The notes under the pieces were generated by a model. That model was not told the origin of the DNA, did not search any database, and saw only the letters and a program-made list of their open reading frames with translations. Shown one piece after another: positions 23,148 to 35,825 of a stretch of 64,000 nucleotides of DNA. The translations under genes were made by a program, and so were the position numbers. Within the stretch, counting starts at the first letter, position 1. Every line of letters starts with the position of its first letter. The stretch covers positions 134,001-198,000 of the forward strand of contig JAXIVH010000145.1 of assembly GCA_036785325.1 (NCBI GenBank), written 5' to 3'. Origin of the DNA: Urophycis tenuis. Lineage: Eukaryota; Chordata; Actinopteri; Gadiformes; Phycidae.

Positions 23148-23559
23148 TGAATTGAAAAGTTGAAGGTATGTTTTTAGCTGCTGGGTAGACTTCAGTCAAC
23201 CTGACGCAGTTTTGTCTGTGAGCAACCAAATTGCTCGGGGATGGGCTCATTTTAAGCGGGGAAATCTAAGGTTCCCAACGGCGTATGGCAAGACTATATT
23301 GAGTCATGGGTTGTTGAAATACTGAGCTAATTAATTTTTGATCTGTGAGGAAAGATTGATGTTAATTGAAACGTTGAAGGTATGTTTTTAGCTGCTGGGT
23401 AGACTTCAGTCAACCTGACGCAGTTTTGTCTGTGAGCAACGAAATTGGTCGGGGATGGGCTCATTTTAAGCGGGGAAATCTAAGCTTTCCAACGGCGTAT
23501 GGCTTGACTATATTTGCCCACGGGTCGTCGAAATAATAAGCTGATTCATGTGTGTTCTG
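23148..23559 (+). repeat. 214-bp satellite block S2 (2 monomers)
   Basis: One standard and one boundary monomer between M1 and M2. Confidence 0.93.
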
Positions 23560-24321
23560 TTGGCTGTGGAAAGAAAATAGCACACAAGTCCTACCAAGTC
23601 ACCTTTATTGTCAGTGATAAACATTAATAAATAAACAGTATGGACATTGTATAAACAGTTGTATAAAAAGTGTAAACGGTATGAACAGTGTTCTTATAAA
23701 AGATATCAATATCAATACTGATCACGTGTGTATTTTATATTTCCAGATTATTTGTTGATGAGCCAGAGCCTGTGACTCCCACCAACCGGCCCGTTCAGCC
23801 CACTGCGTTGTCGTCCTCCACCCGGCCGAAGCCTCCTGCGCCCACCCGCCTCCAGCCGAGGCCTCCTGCTGCGTCAGCCTGTGGCCCGCCCGCCCCCTGT
23901 GTCGGCAGCACCCATACCGCTGGTCCTCCCCGCACAGCCACAGGCCCCCTCCGTCCTGCTTCGTGGGCCATCCTGCAGCTGTCTCTGCAGTCATCGTGTG
24001 TCAAAACCATTCAAACTTGTATATGGTAACATTTCAAAATGACACCAGCATAAATGAGGACCTTGCAATAGGTTGTGTGTTACAGGACCCCCCTGGCATA
24101 CAGCTGTATGTCTCTGTGAAGGTGGTTGTGAAGAACGGCATCCGGCTGAACAAGTACAAGTGCTGGCGAGGCAGCAACTCTCTCGAGGGGTTGCACGCCC
24201 ACCTGGTTAACGCCGTCCCTTCACAGCGATGTGGGATCATGCCATTCCAAGTAAGTGATTAAAACACACACACACACACACACACACACGCGCATACATA
24301 CACACACACACACGCATATAT

Positions 24322-24401
<80 letters not shown>

Positions 24402-24583
24402 TTAAACATAGCTGACCCTTTTTTTCCCCCTTCTCGGGGATTATGCTCCCAGTTTTGATCTCGGACGTCTGGTCACTTGTAGCATATAATAATATTCTAT
24501 TACTGTTAAGCCAACTATGAATAATAAAACAGGCCAAAACATGTGTCCTTTATCATAGCTACACGTATTACAAAAAAAACGCG
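23560..24583 (+). repeat. Composite module M2
   Basis: Proline-rich segment from 23747; 55-codon segment 24086-24250 with KCWRG and NAVP variants shared only with M5 and M8. A long TA tract (about 24330-24401) replaces the short one of M1. Confidence 0.9.
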
Positions 24584-25422
24584 TGAATTGAAAAGTTGAA
24601 GGTATGTTTTTAGCTGCTGGGTAGACTTCAGTCAACCTGACGCAGTTTTGTCTGTGAGCAACCAAATTGCTCGGGGATGGGCTCATTTTAAGCGGGGAAA
24701 TCTAAGGTTCCCAACGGCGTATGGCAAGACTATATTGAGTCATGGGTCGTTGAAATACTGAGCTAATTAATTTCTGTTGTTTATTGAAAGATTGATCTTA
24801 ATTGAAACGTTGAAGGTATGTTTTTAGCTGCTGGGTAGACTTCAGTCAACCTGATGCAGTTTTGTCTGTGAGCAACCAGACTGCTCGCGGATGGGCTCAT
24901 TTTAAGCGGGGAAATCTAAGCTTTCCAACGGCGTATGGCAAGACTATATTGACTCATGGGTCGTTGAAATACTAAGTTAATTAATTTGTGATCTGTAAGG
25001 AAAGATTGATGTTAATTGAAACGTTGAAGGTATGTTTTTAGCTGCTGGGTAGACTTCAGTCAACCTGAAGCAGTTTTGTCTGTGAGCAACCAAATTGCTC
25101 GGGGATGGGCTCATTATAACCGGGGAAATCTAAGCTTTCCAACGGCGTATGGCAAGACTAAATTGACTCATGGGTCGTTGAAATACTAAGCTAATTAATT
25201 TGTGATCTGTAAGGAAAGATTGATGTTAATTGAAACGTTGAAGGTATGTTTTTAGCTGCTGGGTAGACTTCAGTCAACCTGAAGCAGTTTTGTCTGTGAG
25301 CAACCAAATTGATCAGAGATGGGCTCATTTTAAGCGGGGAAATCTAAGCTTTCCAACGACCTATTGCATGACTATATTTGCCCACGGGTCGTCGAAATAA
25401 TAAGCTGATTCATGTGTGTTCT
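24584..25422 (+). repeat. 214-bp satellite block S3 (4 monomers)
   Basis: Monomers start near 24599, 24813, 25027 and 25241; the last is the boundary variant. Confidence 0.93.
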
Positions 25423-26388
25423 GTTGGCTGTGGAAAGAAAATAGCACACAAGTCCTACCAAGTCAACTTTATTGTCAGTGATAAACATTAATAAATAAAC
25501 AGTGTGGACATTGTATAAACAGTTGTATAAAAAGTGTAAACAGTATGAACAGTGTTCTTATAAAAGATATCAATATCAATACTGATCACGTGTGTATTTT
25601 ATATTTCCAGATTATTTGTTGATGAGCCAGAGCCTGTGACTCCCACCAACCGGCCCGTTCAGCCCACTGCGTTGTCGTCCTCCACCCGGCCGAAGCCTCC
25701 TGCGCCCACACGCCTCCAGCCGAGGCCTCCTGCTGCGTCAGCCTGTGGCCCGCCCGCCCCCTGTGTCGGCAGCACCCATACCGCTGGTCCTCCCCGCACA
25801 GCCACAGGCCCCCTCCGTCCTGCTTCGTGGGCCATCCTGCAGCTGTCTCTGCAGTCATCGTGTGTCAAAACCATTCAAACTTGTATATGGTAACATTTCA
25901 AAATGACACCAGCATAAATGAGGACCTTGCAATAGGTTGTGTGTTACAGGACCCCCCTGGCATACAGCTGTATGTCTCTGTGAAGGTGGTTGTGAAGAAC
26001 TGCATCCGGCTGAACAAGTACAAGTGCCGGCGAGGCAGCAAATCTCTCGAGGGGTTGCACGCCCACCTGGTTAACGCCATCCCTTCACAGCGATGTGGGA
26101 TCATGCCGTTCCAAGTAAGTGATTAAAACACACACACACACACACACACACGCGCGCATATATACACACACACACACGCATATATACACACACATATATA
26201 TATATACTTAAACATAGCTGACCCTTTTTTTCCCCCTTCTCGGGGATTATGCTCCCAGTTTTGATCTCGGGCATCTGGTCACTTATAGCATATAATAATA
26301 TTCTATTACTGTTAAGCCAACTATGAATAATAAAACAGGCCAAAACATGTGTCCTTTATCATAGCTACACGTATAACAAAAAAAACGC
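25423..26388 (+). repeat. Composite module M3
   Basis: Proline-rich segment from 25611; 55-codon segment 25950-26114 with the NCIRL variant shared with M12. Confidence 0.9.
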
Positions 26389-27229
26389 GTGAATTGAAAA
26401 GTTGAAGGTATGTTTTTAGCTGCTGGGTAGACTTCAGTCAACCTGACGCAGTTTTGTCTGTGAGCAACCAAATTGCTCGGGGATGGGCTCATTTTAAGCG
26501 GGGAAATCTAAGGTTCCCAACGGCGTATGGCAAGACTATATTGAGTCATGGGTCGTTGAAATACTAAGCTAATTAATTTCTGTTCTTTATTGAAAGATTG
26601 ATCTTAATTGAAACGTTGAAGGTATGTTTTTAGCTGCTGGGTAGACTTCAGTCAACCTGACGCAGTTTTGTCTGTGAGCAACCAGACTGCTCGCGGATGG
26701 GCTCATTTTAAGCGGGGAAATCTAAGCTTTCCAACGGCGTATGGCAAGACTATATTGACTCATTGGTCGTTGAAATACTAAGCTAATTAATTTGTGATCT
26801 GTAAGGAAAGATTGATGTTAATTGAAACGTTGAAGGTATGTTTTTAGCTGCTGGGTAGACTTCAGTCAACCTGACGCAGTTTTGTCTCTGAGCAACCAAA
26901 TTGCTCGGGGATGGGCTCATTTTAAGCGGGGAAATCTAAGCTTTCTAACGGCGTATGGCAAGACTATATTGACTCATGGGTCGTTGAAATACTAAGCTAA
27001 TTAATTTGTGTTCTGTAAGGAAAGATCAATGTTAATTGAAACGTTGAAGGTTTTTTTTTAGCTGCTGGGTAGACTTCAGTCAACCTGACGCAGTTTTGTC
27101 TGTGAGCAACCAAATTGATCAGAGATGGGCTCATTTTAAGCGCGGAAATCTAAGCTTTCCAACGACGTATGGCATGACTATATTTGCCCACGGGTCGTCG
27201 AAATAATAAGCTGATTCATGTGTGTTCTG
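26389..27229 (+). repeat. 214-bp satellite block S4 (4 monomers)
   Basis: Four monomers; the last has a T-run in place of TATG (near 27050) and ends as the boundary variant. Confidence 0.93.
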
Positions 27230-27927
27230 TTGGCTGTGGAAAGAAAATAGCACACAAGTCCTACCAAGTCAACTTTATTGTCAGTGATAAACATTAATAA
27301 ATAAACAGTATGGACATTGTATAAACAGTTGTATAAAAAGTGTAAACGGTATGAACAGTGTTCTTATAAAAGATATCAATATCAATACTGATCACATGTG
27401 TATTTTATATTTCCAGATTATTTGTTGATGAGCCAGAGCCTGTGACTCCCACCAACCAGCCCGTTCAGCCCACTGCGTTGTCGTCCTCCACCCGGCCGAA
27501 GCCTGCGCCCACCCGCCTCCAGCCGAGGCCTCCTGCTGCGTCAACCTGTGGCCCGCCCGCCCCCTGTGTCGGCAGCACCCATACCGCTGGTCCTCCCCGC
27601 ACAGCCACAGGCCTCCTCCGTCCTGCTTCGTGGGCCATCCTGCAGCTGTCTCTGCAGTCATCGTGTGTCAAAACCATTCAAACTTGTATATGGTAACATT
27701 TCAAAATGACACCAGCATAAATGAGGACCTTGCAATAGGTTGTGTGTTACAGGACCCCCCTGGCATACAGCTGTATGTCTCTGTGAAGGTGGTTGTGAAG
27801 AACGGCATCCGGCTGAACAAGTACAAGTGCCGGCGAGGCAGCAACTCTCTCGAGGGGTTGCACGCCCACCTGGTTAACGCCATCCCTTCACAGCGATGTG
27901 GGATCATGCCGTTCCAAGTAAGTGATT

Positions 27928-27966
<39 letters not shown>

Positions 27967-28204
27967 GCGCATATATGCATACACACATACGCATATATAC
28001 ACACACATATATATATATATACTTATACATAGCTGACCCTTTTTTTCCCCCTTCTCGGGGATTATGCTCCCAGTTTTGATCTCGGACGTCTGGTCACTTG
28101 TAGCATATAATAATATTCTATTACTGTTAAGCCAACTATGAATAATAAAACAGGCCAAAACATGTGTCCTTTATCATAGCTACACGTATTACAAAAAAAA
28201 CGCG
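27230..28204 (+). repeat. Composite module M4
   Basis: Proline-rich segment from 27417 with a 3-bp deletion relative to other copies; 55-codon segment 27753-27917. Equivalent to M7 and M10. Confidence 0.9.
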
Positions 28205-28615
28205 TGAATTGAAAAGTTGAAGGTATGTTTTTAGCTGCTGGGTAGACTTCAGTCAACCTGACGCAGTTTTGTCTGTGAGCAACCAAATTGCTCGGGGATG
28301 GGCTCATTTTAAGCGGGGAAATCTAAGGTTCCCAACGGCGTATGGCAAGACTATATTGAGTCATGGGTTGTTGAAATACTGAGCTAATTAATTTTTGATC
28401 TGTGAGGAAAGATTGATGTTAATTGAAACGTTGAAGGTATGTTTTTAGCTGCTGGGTAGACTTCAGTCAACCTGACGCAGTTTTGTCTGAGAGCAACGAA
28501 ATTGGTCGGGGATGGGCTCATTTTAAGCGGGGAAATCTAAGCTTTCCAACGGCGTATGGCTTGACTATATTTGCCCACGGGTCGTCGAAATAATAAGCTG
28601 ATTCATGTGTGTTCT
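28205..28615 (+). repeat. 214-bp satellite block S5 (2 monomers)
   Basis: One standard and one boundary monomer. Confidence 0.93.
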
Positions 28616-29378
28616 GTTGGCTGTGGAAAGAAAATAGCACACAAGTCCTACCAAGTCACCTTTATTGTCAGTGATAAACATTAATAAATAAACAGTATGG
28701 ACATTGTATAAACAGTTGTATAAAAAGTGTAAACGGTATGAACAGTGTTCTTATAAAAGATATCAATATCAATACTGATCACGTGTGTATTTTATATTTC
28801 CAGATTATTTGTTGATGAGCCAGAGCCTGTGACTCCCACCAACCGGCCCGTTCAGCCCACTGCGTTGTCGTCCTCCACCCGGCCGAAGCCTCCTGCGCCC
28901 ACCCGCCTCCAGCCGAGGCCTCCTGCTGCGTCAGCCTGTGGCCCGCCCGCCCCCTGTGTCGGCAGCACCCATACCGCTGGTCCTCCCCGCACAGCCACAG
29001 GCCCCCTCCGTCCTGCTTCGTGGGCCATCCTGCAGCTGTCTCTGCAGTCATCGTGTGTCAAAACCATTCAAACTTGTATATGGTAACATTTCAAAATGAC
29101 ACCAGCATAAATGAGGACCTTGCAATAGGTTGTGTGTTACAGGACCCCCCTGGCATACAGCTGTATGTCTCTGTGAAGGTGGTTGTGAAGAACGGCATCC
29201 GGCTGAACAAGTACAAGTGCTGGCGAGGCAGCAACTCTCTCGAGGGGTTGCACGCCCACCTGGTTAACGCCGTCCCTTCACAGCGATGTGGGATCATGCC
29301 GTTCCAAGTAAGTGATTAAAACACACACACACACACACACACACACGCGCATACATACACACACACACACGCATATAT

Positions 29379-29440
<62 letters not shown>

Positions 29441-29622
29441 TTAAACATAGCTGACCCTTTTTTTCCCCCTTCTCGGGGATTATGCTCCCAGTTTTGATCT
29501 CGGACGTCTGGTCACTTGTAGCATATAATAATATTCTATTACTGTTAAGCCAACTATGAATAATAAAACAGGCCAAAACATGTGTCCTTTATCATAGCTA
29601 CACGTATTACAAAAAAAACGCG
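28616..29622 (+). repeat. Composite module M5
   Basis: Proline-rich segment from 28804; 55-codon segment 29143-29307 (KCWRG type); long TA tract near 29388-29439. Equivalent to M2 and M8. Confidence 0.9.
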
Positions 29623-29844
29623 TGAATTGAAACGTTGAAGGTATGTTTTTAGCTGCTGGGTAGACTTCAGTTAACCTGACACAGTTTTGTCTGTGAGCAA
29701 CCAAATTGGTCGGGGATGGGCTCATTTTAAGCGGGGAAATCTAAGCTTTCCAACGGCGTATGGCAAGACTATATTGACTCATGGGTCGTTGAAATACTAA
29801 GCTAATTAATTTGTGTTCTGTAAGGAAAGATTGATGTTAATTGA
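29623..29844 (+). repeat. 214-bp satellite, left part of block S6
   Basis: A single monomer ending TTAATTGA where the LINE 3' end begins. Confidence 0.92.
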
Positions 29845-32800
29845 TTCAAAAGATTCAAAGGTCTTTATTGTCATTTGCTCAACAGATACAGCGTACATGT
29901 TGGCAATGAAAATCTTAAGTCCCAGGCACCCCAAAACAACTCAATAAGTGTCTAGAATAACAGAAGAGAAAAACTAGTGCAATAAAAATAAAAATAAAAA
30001 ATAAAAAATAAAAATAATATAAAATAAAATAAAATGTATATACAACATGATAATAATATAAACATTAAAACATTAAACATTCTAAGGTGCAGAAGTGTAA
30101 AAGTAAAAGTAAAAGTGTTATATTTACATGTGCAGTTGAATTAGCAGCAGTTATGGGGAGGTATGGACCGATATGGATTAAATAATTTAATTAAATAAAT
30201 ATGAAAATAAATATTTTCCTATAAACAGATGTATTGACCTTCACAGAGCTCAGGAGTTCAACAGTCCTATAGCCTGTGGGATGAAACTGTCCCTGAGTCT
30301 GGTGGTCCTGGTCCGGATGCTGCGGTACCGTCTGCCAGACGGCAGCAGACAGAACAGTTTGTTGCTGGGGTGATGGGGGTCTTTTAGAATCCTGTAGGCC
30401 TTCTTCCTACACCGCTGGGTGTAGAGGTCCTCCATGGATGGCAGCTCCGTCCTGGTGATGTGCTGAGCAGTTTTCACCACCCTCTGTAGAGTCTTACGGT
30501 TGAGGGCGGTGCAGCTGCCATACCAGGCCGTGATGCGGCCGGTCAGGATACTCTCGATGGTGCACCTGTAGAAGTTACAGAGTATCCTGGAGTCCATGTT
30601 GAACCTCCGCAGCCTGCGGAGGAAGAAGAGCCTCTGACGGGCTGTCTTGGTGATGATGTTGGTGTGATGGGTCCATATCAGGTCCTCAGTGATGTGAACC
30701 CCGAGGAACCTGAAGCTGCTGACTCTCTCCACAGGAGTCCCGTCGATGGTGATGGGGGCGTGTCCACCTCTCTGTTTCTTCCTGTAATCCACAATCAGTT
30801 CCTTGGTTTTGCTGATGTTGAGAAGGAGGTTGTTGTCCTGGCACCAAGATGTCAGGGCTCTGACCTCCTCTCTGTACGCCGTCTCGTTGCCGTCGGTGAT
30901 CAGGCCGATGACGGTCGTGTCATCAGCAAACTTAATGATGGAGTTGGAGCTGTGTGTGGCCACGCAGTCGTGCGTGAACAGGGAGTAGAGGAGAGGGCTG
31001 AGCACGCAACCCTGGGGGGCTCCGGTGTTGAGGGTCTGGCTGGAGGATGTGATGTTACCCATCCGCACTGCCTGGCATCTGCCCGTCAGGAAGTTCAGGA
31101 TCCAGTCACAGAGGGCGCTGTTGAGCCCGAGGTCCCTGAGCTTGATGACGAGCTTGGAAGGCACAATGGTGTTGAATGCTGAACTGTAGTCAATGAACAG
31201 CATTCTCACATACGTGTTCCTCTGGTCCAGGTGGGAGAGGGCAGTGTGGAGGGTGAGGGTGATGGCATCGGCTGTGGACCTGTTCTTCCTGTAAGCAAAC
31301 TGCAGGGGGTCCAGAGAGTCGGGGAGGGAGGAGGTGATGAACTGTTTGACTAACCGCTCAAAGCACTTCATGATGATGGGGGTGAGTGCAACTGGGCGGT
31401 AGTCATTAAGGCAGATTGTTTTAGTCTTTTTAGGGACAGGAATGATGGTTGACTCCTTGAAACATGTGGGGACTACAGACTGGAGCAGTGATTTATTGAA
31501 GATGTCTGTGAACACCTCTGCCAGCTGAACTGCACACACCTTGAGAGCACGACCAGGGATGCCGTCAGGCCCAGGAGCCCTATGTGTGTTGATCCTTTTT
31601 AGGGATCTGCACACATCTACACTGGTTAAAACCAGGGGGCAGGGGCAGGGATCCTGAGCCTTCTGTACCTCCACAGCCGGGGGTCTCTCAAAGCGTGCAT
31701 AAAACGTGTTCAGTTCATCTGGGAGAGATGCACACACCCCCTCAGCACCACCTACTGATCTTTTGTAGTCTATTATAGTTTTTAGTCCAGACCACATGTT
31801 TATAGCATTGGAGCCCTTGTAGTCAGACTCCACTTTGTTCTTATATTGTCTTTTAGCACTGCTAATAGCTCTCCGGAGCGCATACCTGGAATTCCTGTAT
31901 TCGTCCAAATCACCGGCGCTGTGCGCGACAGCCCAAGCTTTAAGTTTAGCTCGGACCTCGCTATTTATCCTGGGCTTTTGATTTGGGAATGTTCGTACAG
32001 TAATCCGCGGTACGACGTCATCGATGCATTTACTGATGTAGCAAATGACCGCGTCTGTGTGTGTGTTTATGTCCTCATCCTCAAACACACACCACTCCGT
32101 AGTGCTGAAGCAGTGTTGGAGAGCAGAGTCTGACTGCTCGGTCCAACGCTGGACTGTCCGTGTCACAGGTCGGTCTCTTTTCAGTCTCTGCCGGTAAACG
32201 GGGAGCAGGAGAAGAGATGTGTGGTCCGACTTGCCAAAGGGGGGGCGGGGGAGGGCTTTGTATCCGTTGCGAAAGGGAGAGTAAACATGGTCCAGCGTAT
32301 TTCCACCGCGCGTGGGGCAGCTGACGTGCTGATAGTATTTCGGCAGGACTTTCTTCATGTTGGCGCTATTAAAATCCCCGGCCACAATAAATGCAGCCTC
32401 CGGCCTTGAAGTCTCTTTCCTGTCGATAACTCCGTACAGCTCCTCCAGCGCTGTGTTGTTGTCAGCGTGCGGCGGCACATACACTGCTGTTAAAACAACA
32501 GATGTAAACTCCCTCGGCAGGTAAAAAGGACGGCATCTGATCATGATGTGCTCTAAGCTGGGAGAACAGTCCGAAGAAATTATCTCCACATCTGAGCACC
32601 AGTTGTTGTTGATCATAAAGCAGACACCCCCTCCCTTACTCTTCCCTGAGTTTATTGTCCGGTCCTGGCGATGAATGGAGAATCCGTGCGGGACAATGGC
32701 GGCGTCCTGGATCGAAGGGTCAAGCCAAGTCTCCGTGAAAACCATAACGTTACAGTTCTTAATGTCCCGTTGGAATGCCATCCTACTTCGGAGTTCATCC

Positions 32801-33020
32801 AGCTTATTATCCAGGGATTGGACATTTGCCAGAAGTAAGCTCGGTAGAGGTGGCCGGTTTTCGCGTTTCCTCAGCCTGACTAGGACCCCGGCCCGGGATC
32901 CTCGCCGTCTTTGTCTCCTGCGCCCCGCAGGTAAAGCGCCAACAGGTAACCACGGAGTCTCGCCATTGTTGTTGTTTGCTGGTCGTGGAGGTTTGTTGCT
33001 GTTTACCAGCGACCTGATGA
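29845..33020 (-). mobile_element. Non-LTR retrotransposon (CR1/L2/Rex1-type LINE), copy A
   Basis: Minus-strand element inside the satellite. Its 3' end (left) is an AATAAA-containing untranslated region finishing in a short GAATCTTTT-type repeat. Its 5' end stops within the endonuclease reading frame near 33020, with no ORF1 or 5' UTR, so it is 5'-truncated or lacks them. Clade placement is from general motif resemblance and is not firm. Confidence 0.85.
30250..33020 (-). CDS. LINE ORF2: APE endonuclease and reverse transcriptase, copy A
   Basis: The first ATG is at 32781 (843 aa), but the same frame is open upstream to about 33020. The extra codons include LLLANVQSLDNK, the usual start of the endonuclease domain, so the ATG is not the true start. 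Counting from the ATG, the endonuclease shows FTETWLD near residue 16 and GDFN at 135-138. RT motifs follow: FIDYSSAFNT, TGAPQGCVLSPLLY and FADD at 618-621. The frame ends at 30250 after a C-terminal Arg-rich segment. No stop interrupts it. The original initiator is missing from this copy, which probably makes it non-autonomous. Confidence 0.88.
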
Positions 33021-33112
33021 ATAAAGATCAATCTTAATCTTCTTAATTGATCTTAATTGAAGATTAAGATTGAGATTAAAATTGAGATTGAGATTCAATT
33101 GAGATTGAAACG
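33021..33112. repeat. Palindromic, low-complexity LINE/satellite junction
   Basis: AATCTTAATCTTC (33030-33042) is exactly mirrored by GAAGATTAAGATT (33059-33071), followed by reiterated GATTGAGATT words before the satellite resumes. It looks like a scrambled 5' junction made during integration. Confidence 0.7.
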
Positions 33113-33725
33113 TTGAAGGTATGTTTTTAGCTTCTGGGTAGACTTCAGTCAACCTGACGCAGTTTAGTCTGTGAGCAACCAGACCGTTCGCGGATGGGCT
33201 CATTTTAAGCGGGGAAATCTAAGCTTTCCAACGGTGTATGGCAAGACTATATTAACCAAAGGGTCGTTGAAATACTAAGCTAAATAATTTGTGTTCTGTA
33301 AGGAAAGATTGATCTTAATTGAAACGTTGAAGGTATGTTTTTAGCTGCTGGGTAGACTTCAGTCAACCTGACGCAGTTTTGTCTGTGAGCAACCAAATTG
33401 CTCGGGGATAGGCTCATTTTAAGCAGGGAAATCTAAGCTTTCCAACGGCGTATGGCAAGACTATATTGACTCATGGGTCGTTGAAATACTAAGCTAATTA
33501 ATTTGTGTTCTGTAAGGAAAGATTGATGTTAATTGAAACGTTGAAGGTATGTTTTTAGCTGCTGGGTAGACTTCAGTCAACCTGACGCAGATTTGACTGT
33601 GAGCAACCAAATTGCTCGGAGATGGGCTCATTTTAAACGGGGAAATCTAAGCTTTCCAACGACGTATGGCATGACTATATTTGCCCACGGGTCGTCGAAA
33701 TAATAAGCTGATTCATGTGTGTTCT
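33113..33725 (+). repeat. 214-bp satellite, right part of block S6 (3 monomers)
   Basis: Monomers start near 33115, 33329 and 33543; the last is the boundary variant. Confidence 0.93.
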
Positions 33726-34259
33726 GTTGGCTGTGGAAAGAAAATAGCACACAAGTCATACCAAGTTACCTTTATTGTCAGTGATAAACATTAATAAATA
33801 AACAGTATGGACATTGTATAAACAGTTGTATAAAAAGTGTAAACGGTATGAACAGTGTTCTTATAAAAGATATGAATATCAATACTGATCACGTGTGTAT
33901 TTTATATTTCCAGGTTATTTGTTGATGAGCCAGAGCCTGTGACTCCCACCAACCGGCCCGTTCAGCCCACTGCGTTGTCGTCCTCCACCCGGCCGAAGCC
34001 TCCTGCGCCCACCCGCCTCCAGCCGAGGCCTCCTGCTGCGTCAGCCTGTGGCCCGCCCGCCCCCTGTGTCGGCAGCACCCATACCGCTGGTCCTCCCCGC
34101 ACAGCCACAGGCCCCCTCCGTCCTGCTTCGTGGGCCATCCTGCAGCTGTCTCTGCAGTCATCGTGTGTCAAAACCATTCAAACTTGTATATGGTAACATT
34201 TCAAAATGACACCAGTATAAATGAGGACCTTGCAATAGGTTGTGTGTTACAGGACCCCC
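33726..34259 (+). repeat. Truncated composite module M6
   Basis: Proline-rich segment from 33914. The 55-codon segment keeps only its first bases (GACCCCCCTG) and is cut directly into a CA tract at 34262, so the donor side is deleted. Confidence 0.88.
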
Positions 34260-34442
34260 CTGCACACACACACACACACGCATAAATATATATAAAGCTT
34301 TATTGCAGACCCATGTTCATACGGTATAATTTAAAAAGAAAAGTCTCAATGATGGCTTCAATGATACATTTTATTTCACAGCTTCAGCCGTCACCTGTAA
34401 GCATTGTACACAATGACAGTCAAATGGAAATGTGTGTTTCAG

Positions 34443-34970
34443 GTATACTTGGTGTCCTTTGCCGTGCAGTGGAACCACCGCATGGCATCGCTCCGTGTCG
34501 CCGGTGGTCACGGCCGGCGGACGTCTTGCTTGGACCCGCGGCAGATCCAGCGCGTCAACCAGCAGGCCGAGGCAAGGAGGCCTCCTGCTGCGTCAGCCTG
34601 TGGCCGGCCCCCCATGTCGGCAGCACCCATACTGCTGCTGGTCCTCCCCGCACAGCCACAGGCCCCCTCCGTCCTGTTTCGTGGGCCATCCTGCAGCCAG
34701 AGCTTTGTCCCTCCTGCACCAACAGTGAAGGCGTTCATGCCCAACAAGTCCTCGCGGCCTTGTGGGGCTTGCCACGTGCCAAACTGTGGTGGACGGCGAA
34801 AGAGGTACACCCCTTCCAAGGACAAAGTGGCTGGAAGCCCACAGAAGATATTTTCCTTCTGCCCATCCACGAGGAAGTCCACTACCCCTGGCTTCGACAA
34901 TGTTGTCTATGACAACTTTGAACACTTTAAGAGTGTCGTGGATGCAGAGTTGGAAAGGAGGACTTTGTAG
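34443..34970 (+). pseudogene. Last exon of the amplified ancestral gene, copy A
   Basis: An acceptor (TGTGTTTCAG) precedes 34443 and the frame runs 175 codons to TAG at 34968-34970. Its first residues, VYLVSFAVQWN, continue in phase from the FQ|GTAAGT end of the 55-codon module exon, so the two were adjacent exons. A Pro/Ala-rich linker follows whose DNA matches the proline-rich segment of the modules. Then comes a cysteine cluster (CGACHVPNC, later FSFCP) suggesting a small zinc-binding fold, and a short acidic tail. By memory this layout resembles uncharacterised transposon-related teleost proteins; no function can be assigned. Upstream coding is broken here (module M6), so it is called a pseudogene fragment. 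Confidence 0.7.
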
Positions 34971-35196
34971 ATACCGGACTTTGTAAATAACTGTAAATAT
35001 GTGTGTGTGTGTGTTTGTCTTTTTCTTTGTGTGTGTTTTAAAGTGCTTCAGCAAGCAGCTATTTATATAGTTCAAAATAATGCACTTTACAGTTTTACTT
35101 GAAGTCATTTTGTTTGTTTTTTATATTGCTGTTGAAATGCACAATGTTTTTAACCTTAATCAGTTCAACACAATCAGTTTCCCTTGTTCGTGTTCA
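34971..35196. other. 3' flank of the last exon
   Basis: AT-rich with a GT-rich tract near 35000-35036. No clear AATAAA is present. The sequence ends where the Gypsy RNase H fragment starts. Confidence 0.5.
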
Positions 35197-35360
35197 GATA
35201 ATCTGGATCCTGTTCTCCAGAGCCCTGACTTTGAACAGCCCTTCACCGTCCAGACTGACGCATCTGGTGTTGGTCTTGGGGCAGTACTGCTCCAAGGAGA
35301 GGGGGACGACATGAAGCCTGTGGCTTACATAAGTCGCAAGTTGTTCCCCAGAGAGACCAG
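35197..35360 (+). pseudogene. Gypsy RNase H fragment, left part, copy A
   Basis: In frame it reads PVLQSPDFEQPFTVQTDAS then GAVLLQ and PVAYISRKL, the start of a Ty3/Gypsy RNase H with its first catalytic Asp. It ends at GAGACCAG and resumes at 37442 after the Harbinger insertion. The protease, RT and gag parts are absent. Confidence 0.9.
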
Positions 35361-35825
35361 GGGCCTCATGTACGAACGTTGCGTACGCACAAAAAAATGG
35401 TGTACGTTCATTCTCACGGCAAAGTGCAGATGTATCAAGACTGAAATGGCCGTATAAATTTGCGTGCCTCACGTCAACTCTTGAGCTGGCGTACGCACAT
35501 TTCTACAACAGTTGACCCTTTGGTGACACTTAGAGGTGATCAAAGCATCATGTTTAATTTGTCAGAGCAATGAAATTCTTATTACATGGCAGACAACCTC
35601 TACGCAGTAGATGGACATAAGAGATAAGAAATAAAAATAATTAAATGCTGGGAAACTGTCATAATAAAGGAATGTGTAAAATAGTAGTTGATTGAGTGAT
35701 GTGCACATTCGAGACACGTGAACAATTAACACCGATGAACAATCAACACCGACAAGTCTGCAATAACATGACTGGGGTATAAAAGCACACCCAAAAATTA
35801 CGTCAACAATTAGAGGACATTGCGA

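Noticed and set aside
30664..31182. Plus-strand frame of 172 codons inside LINE copy A (and 42830-43348 in copy B)
   Set aside because: Antisense shadow of the conserved RT domain; no independent coding signal.
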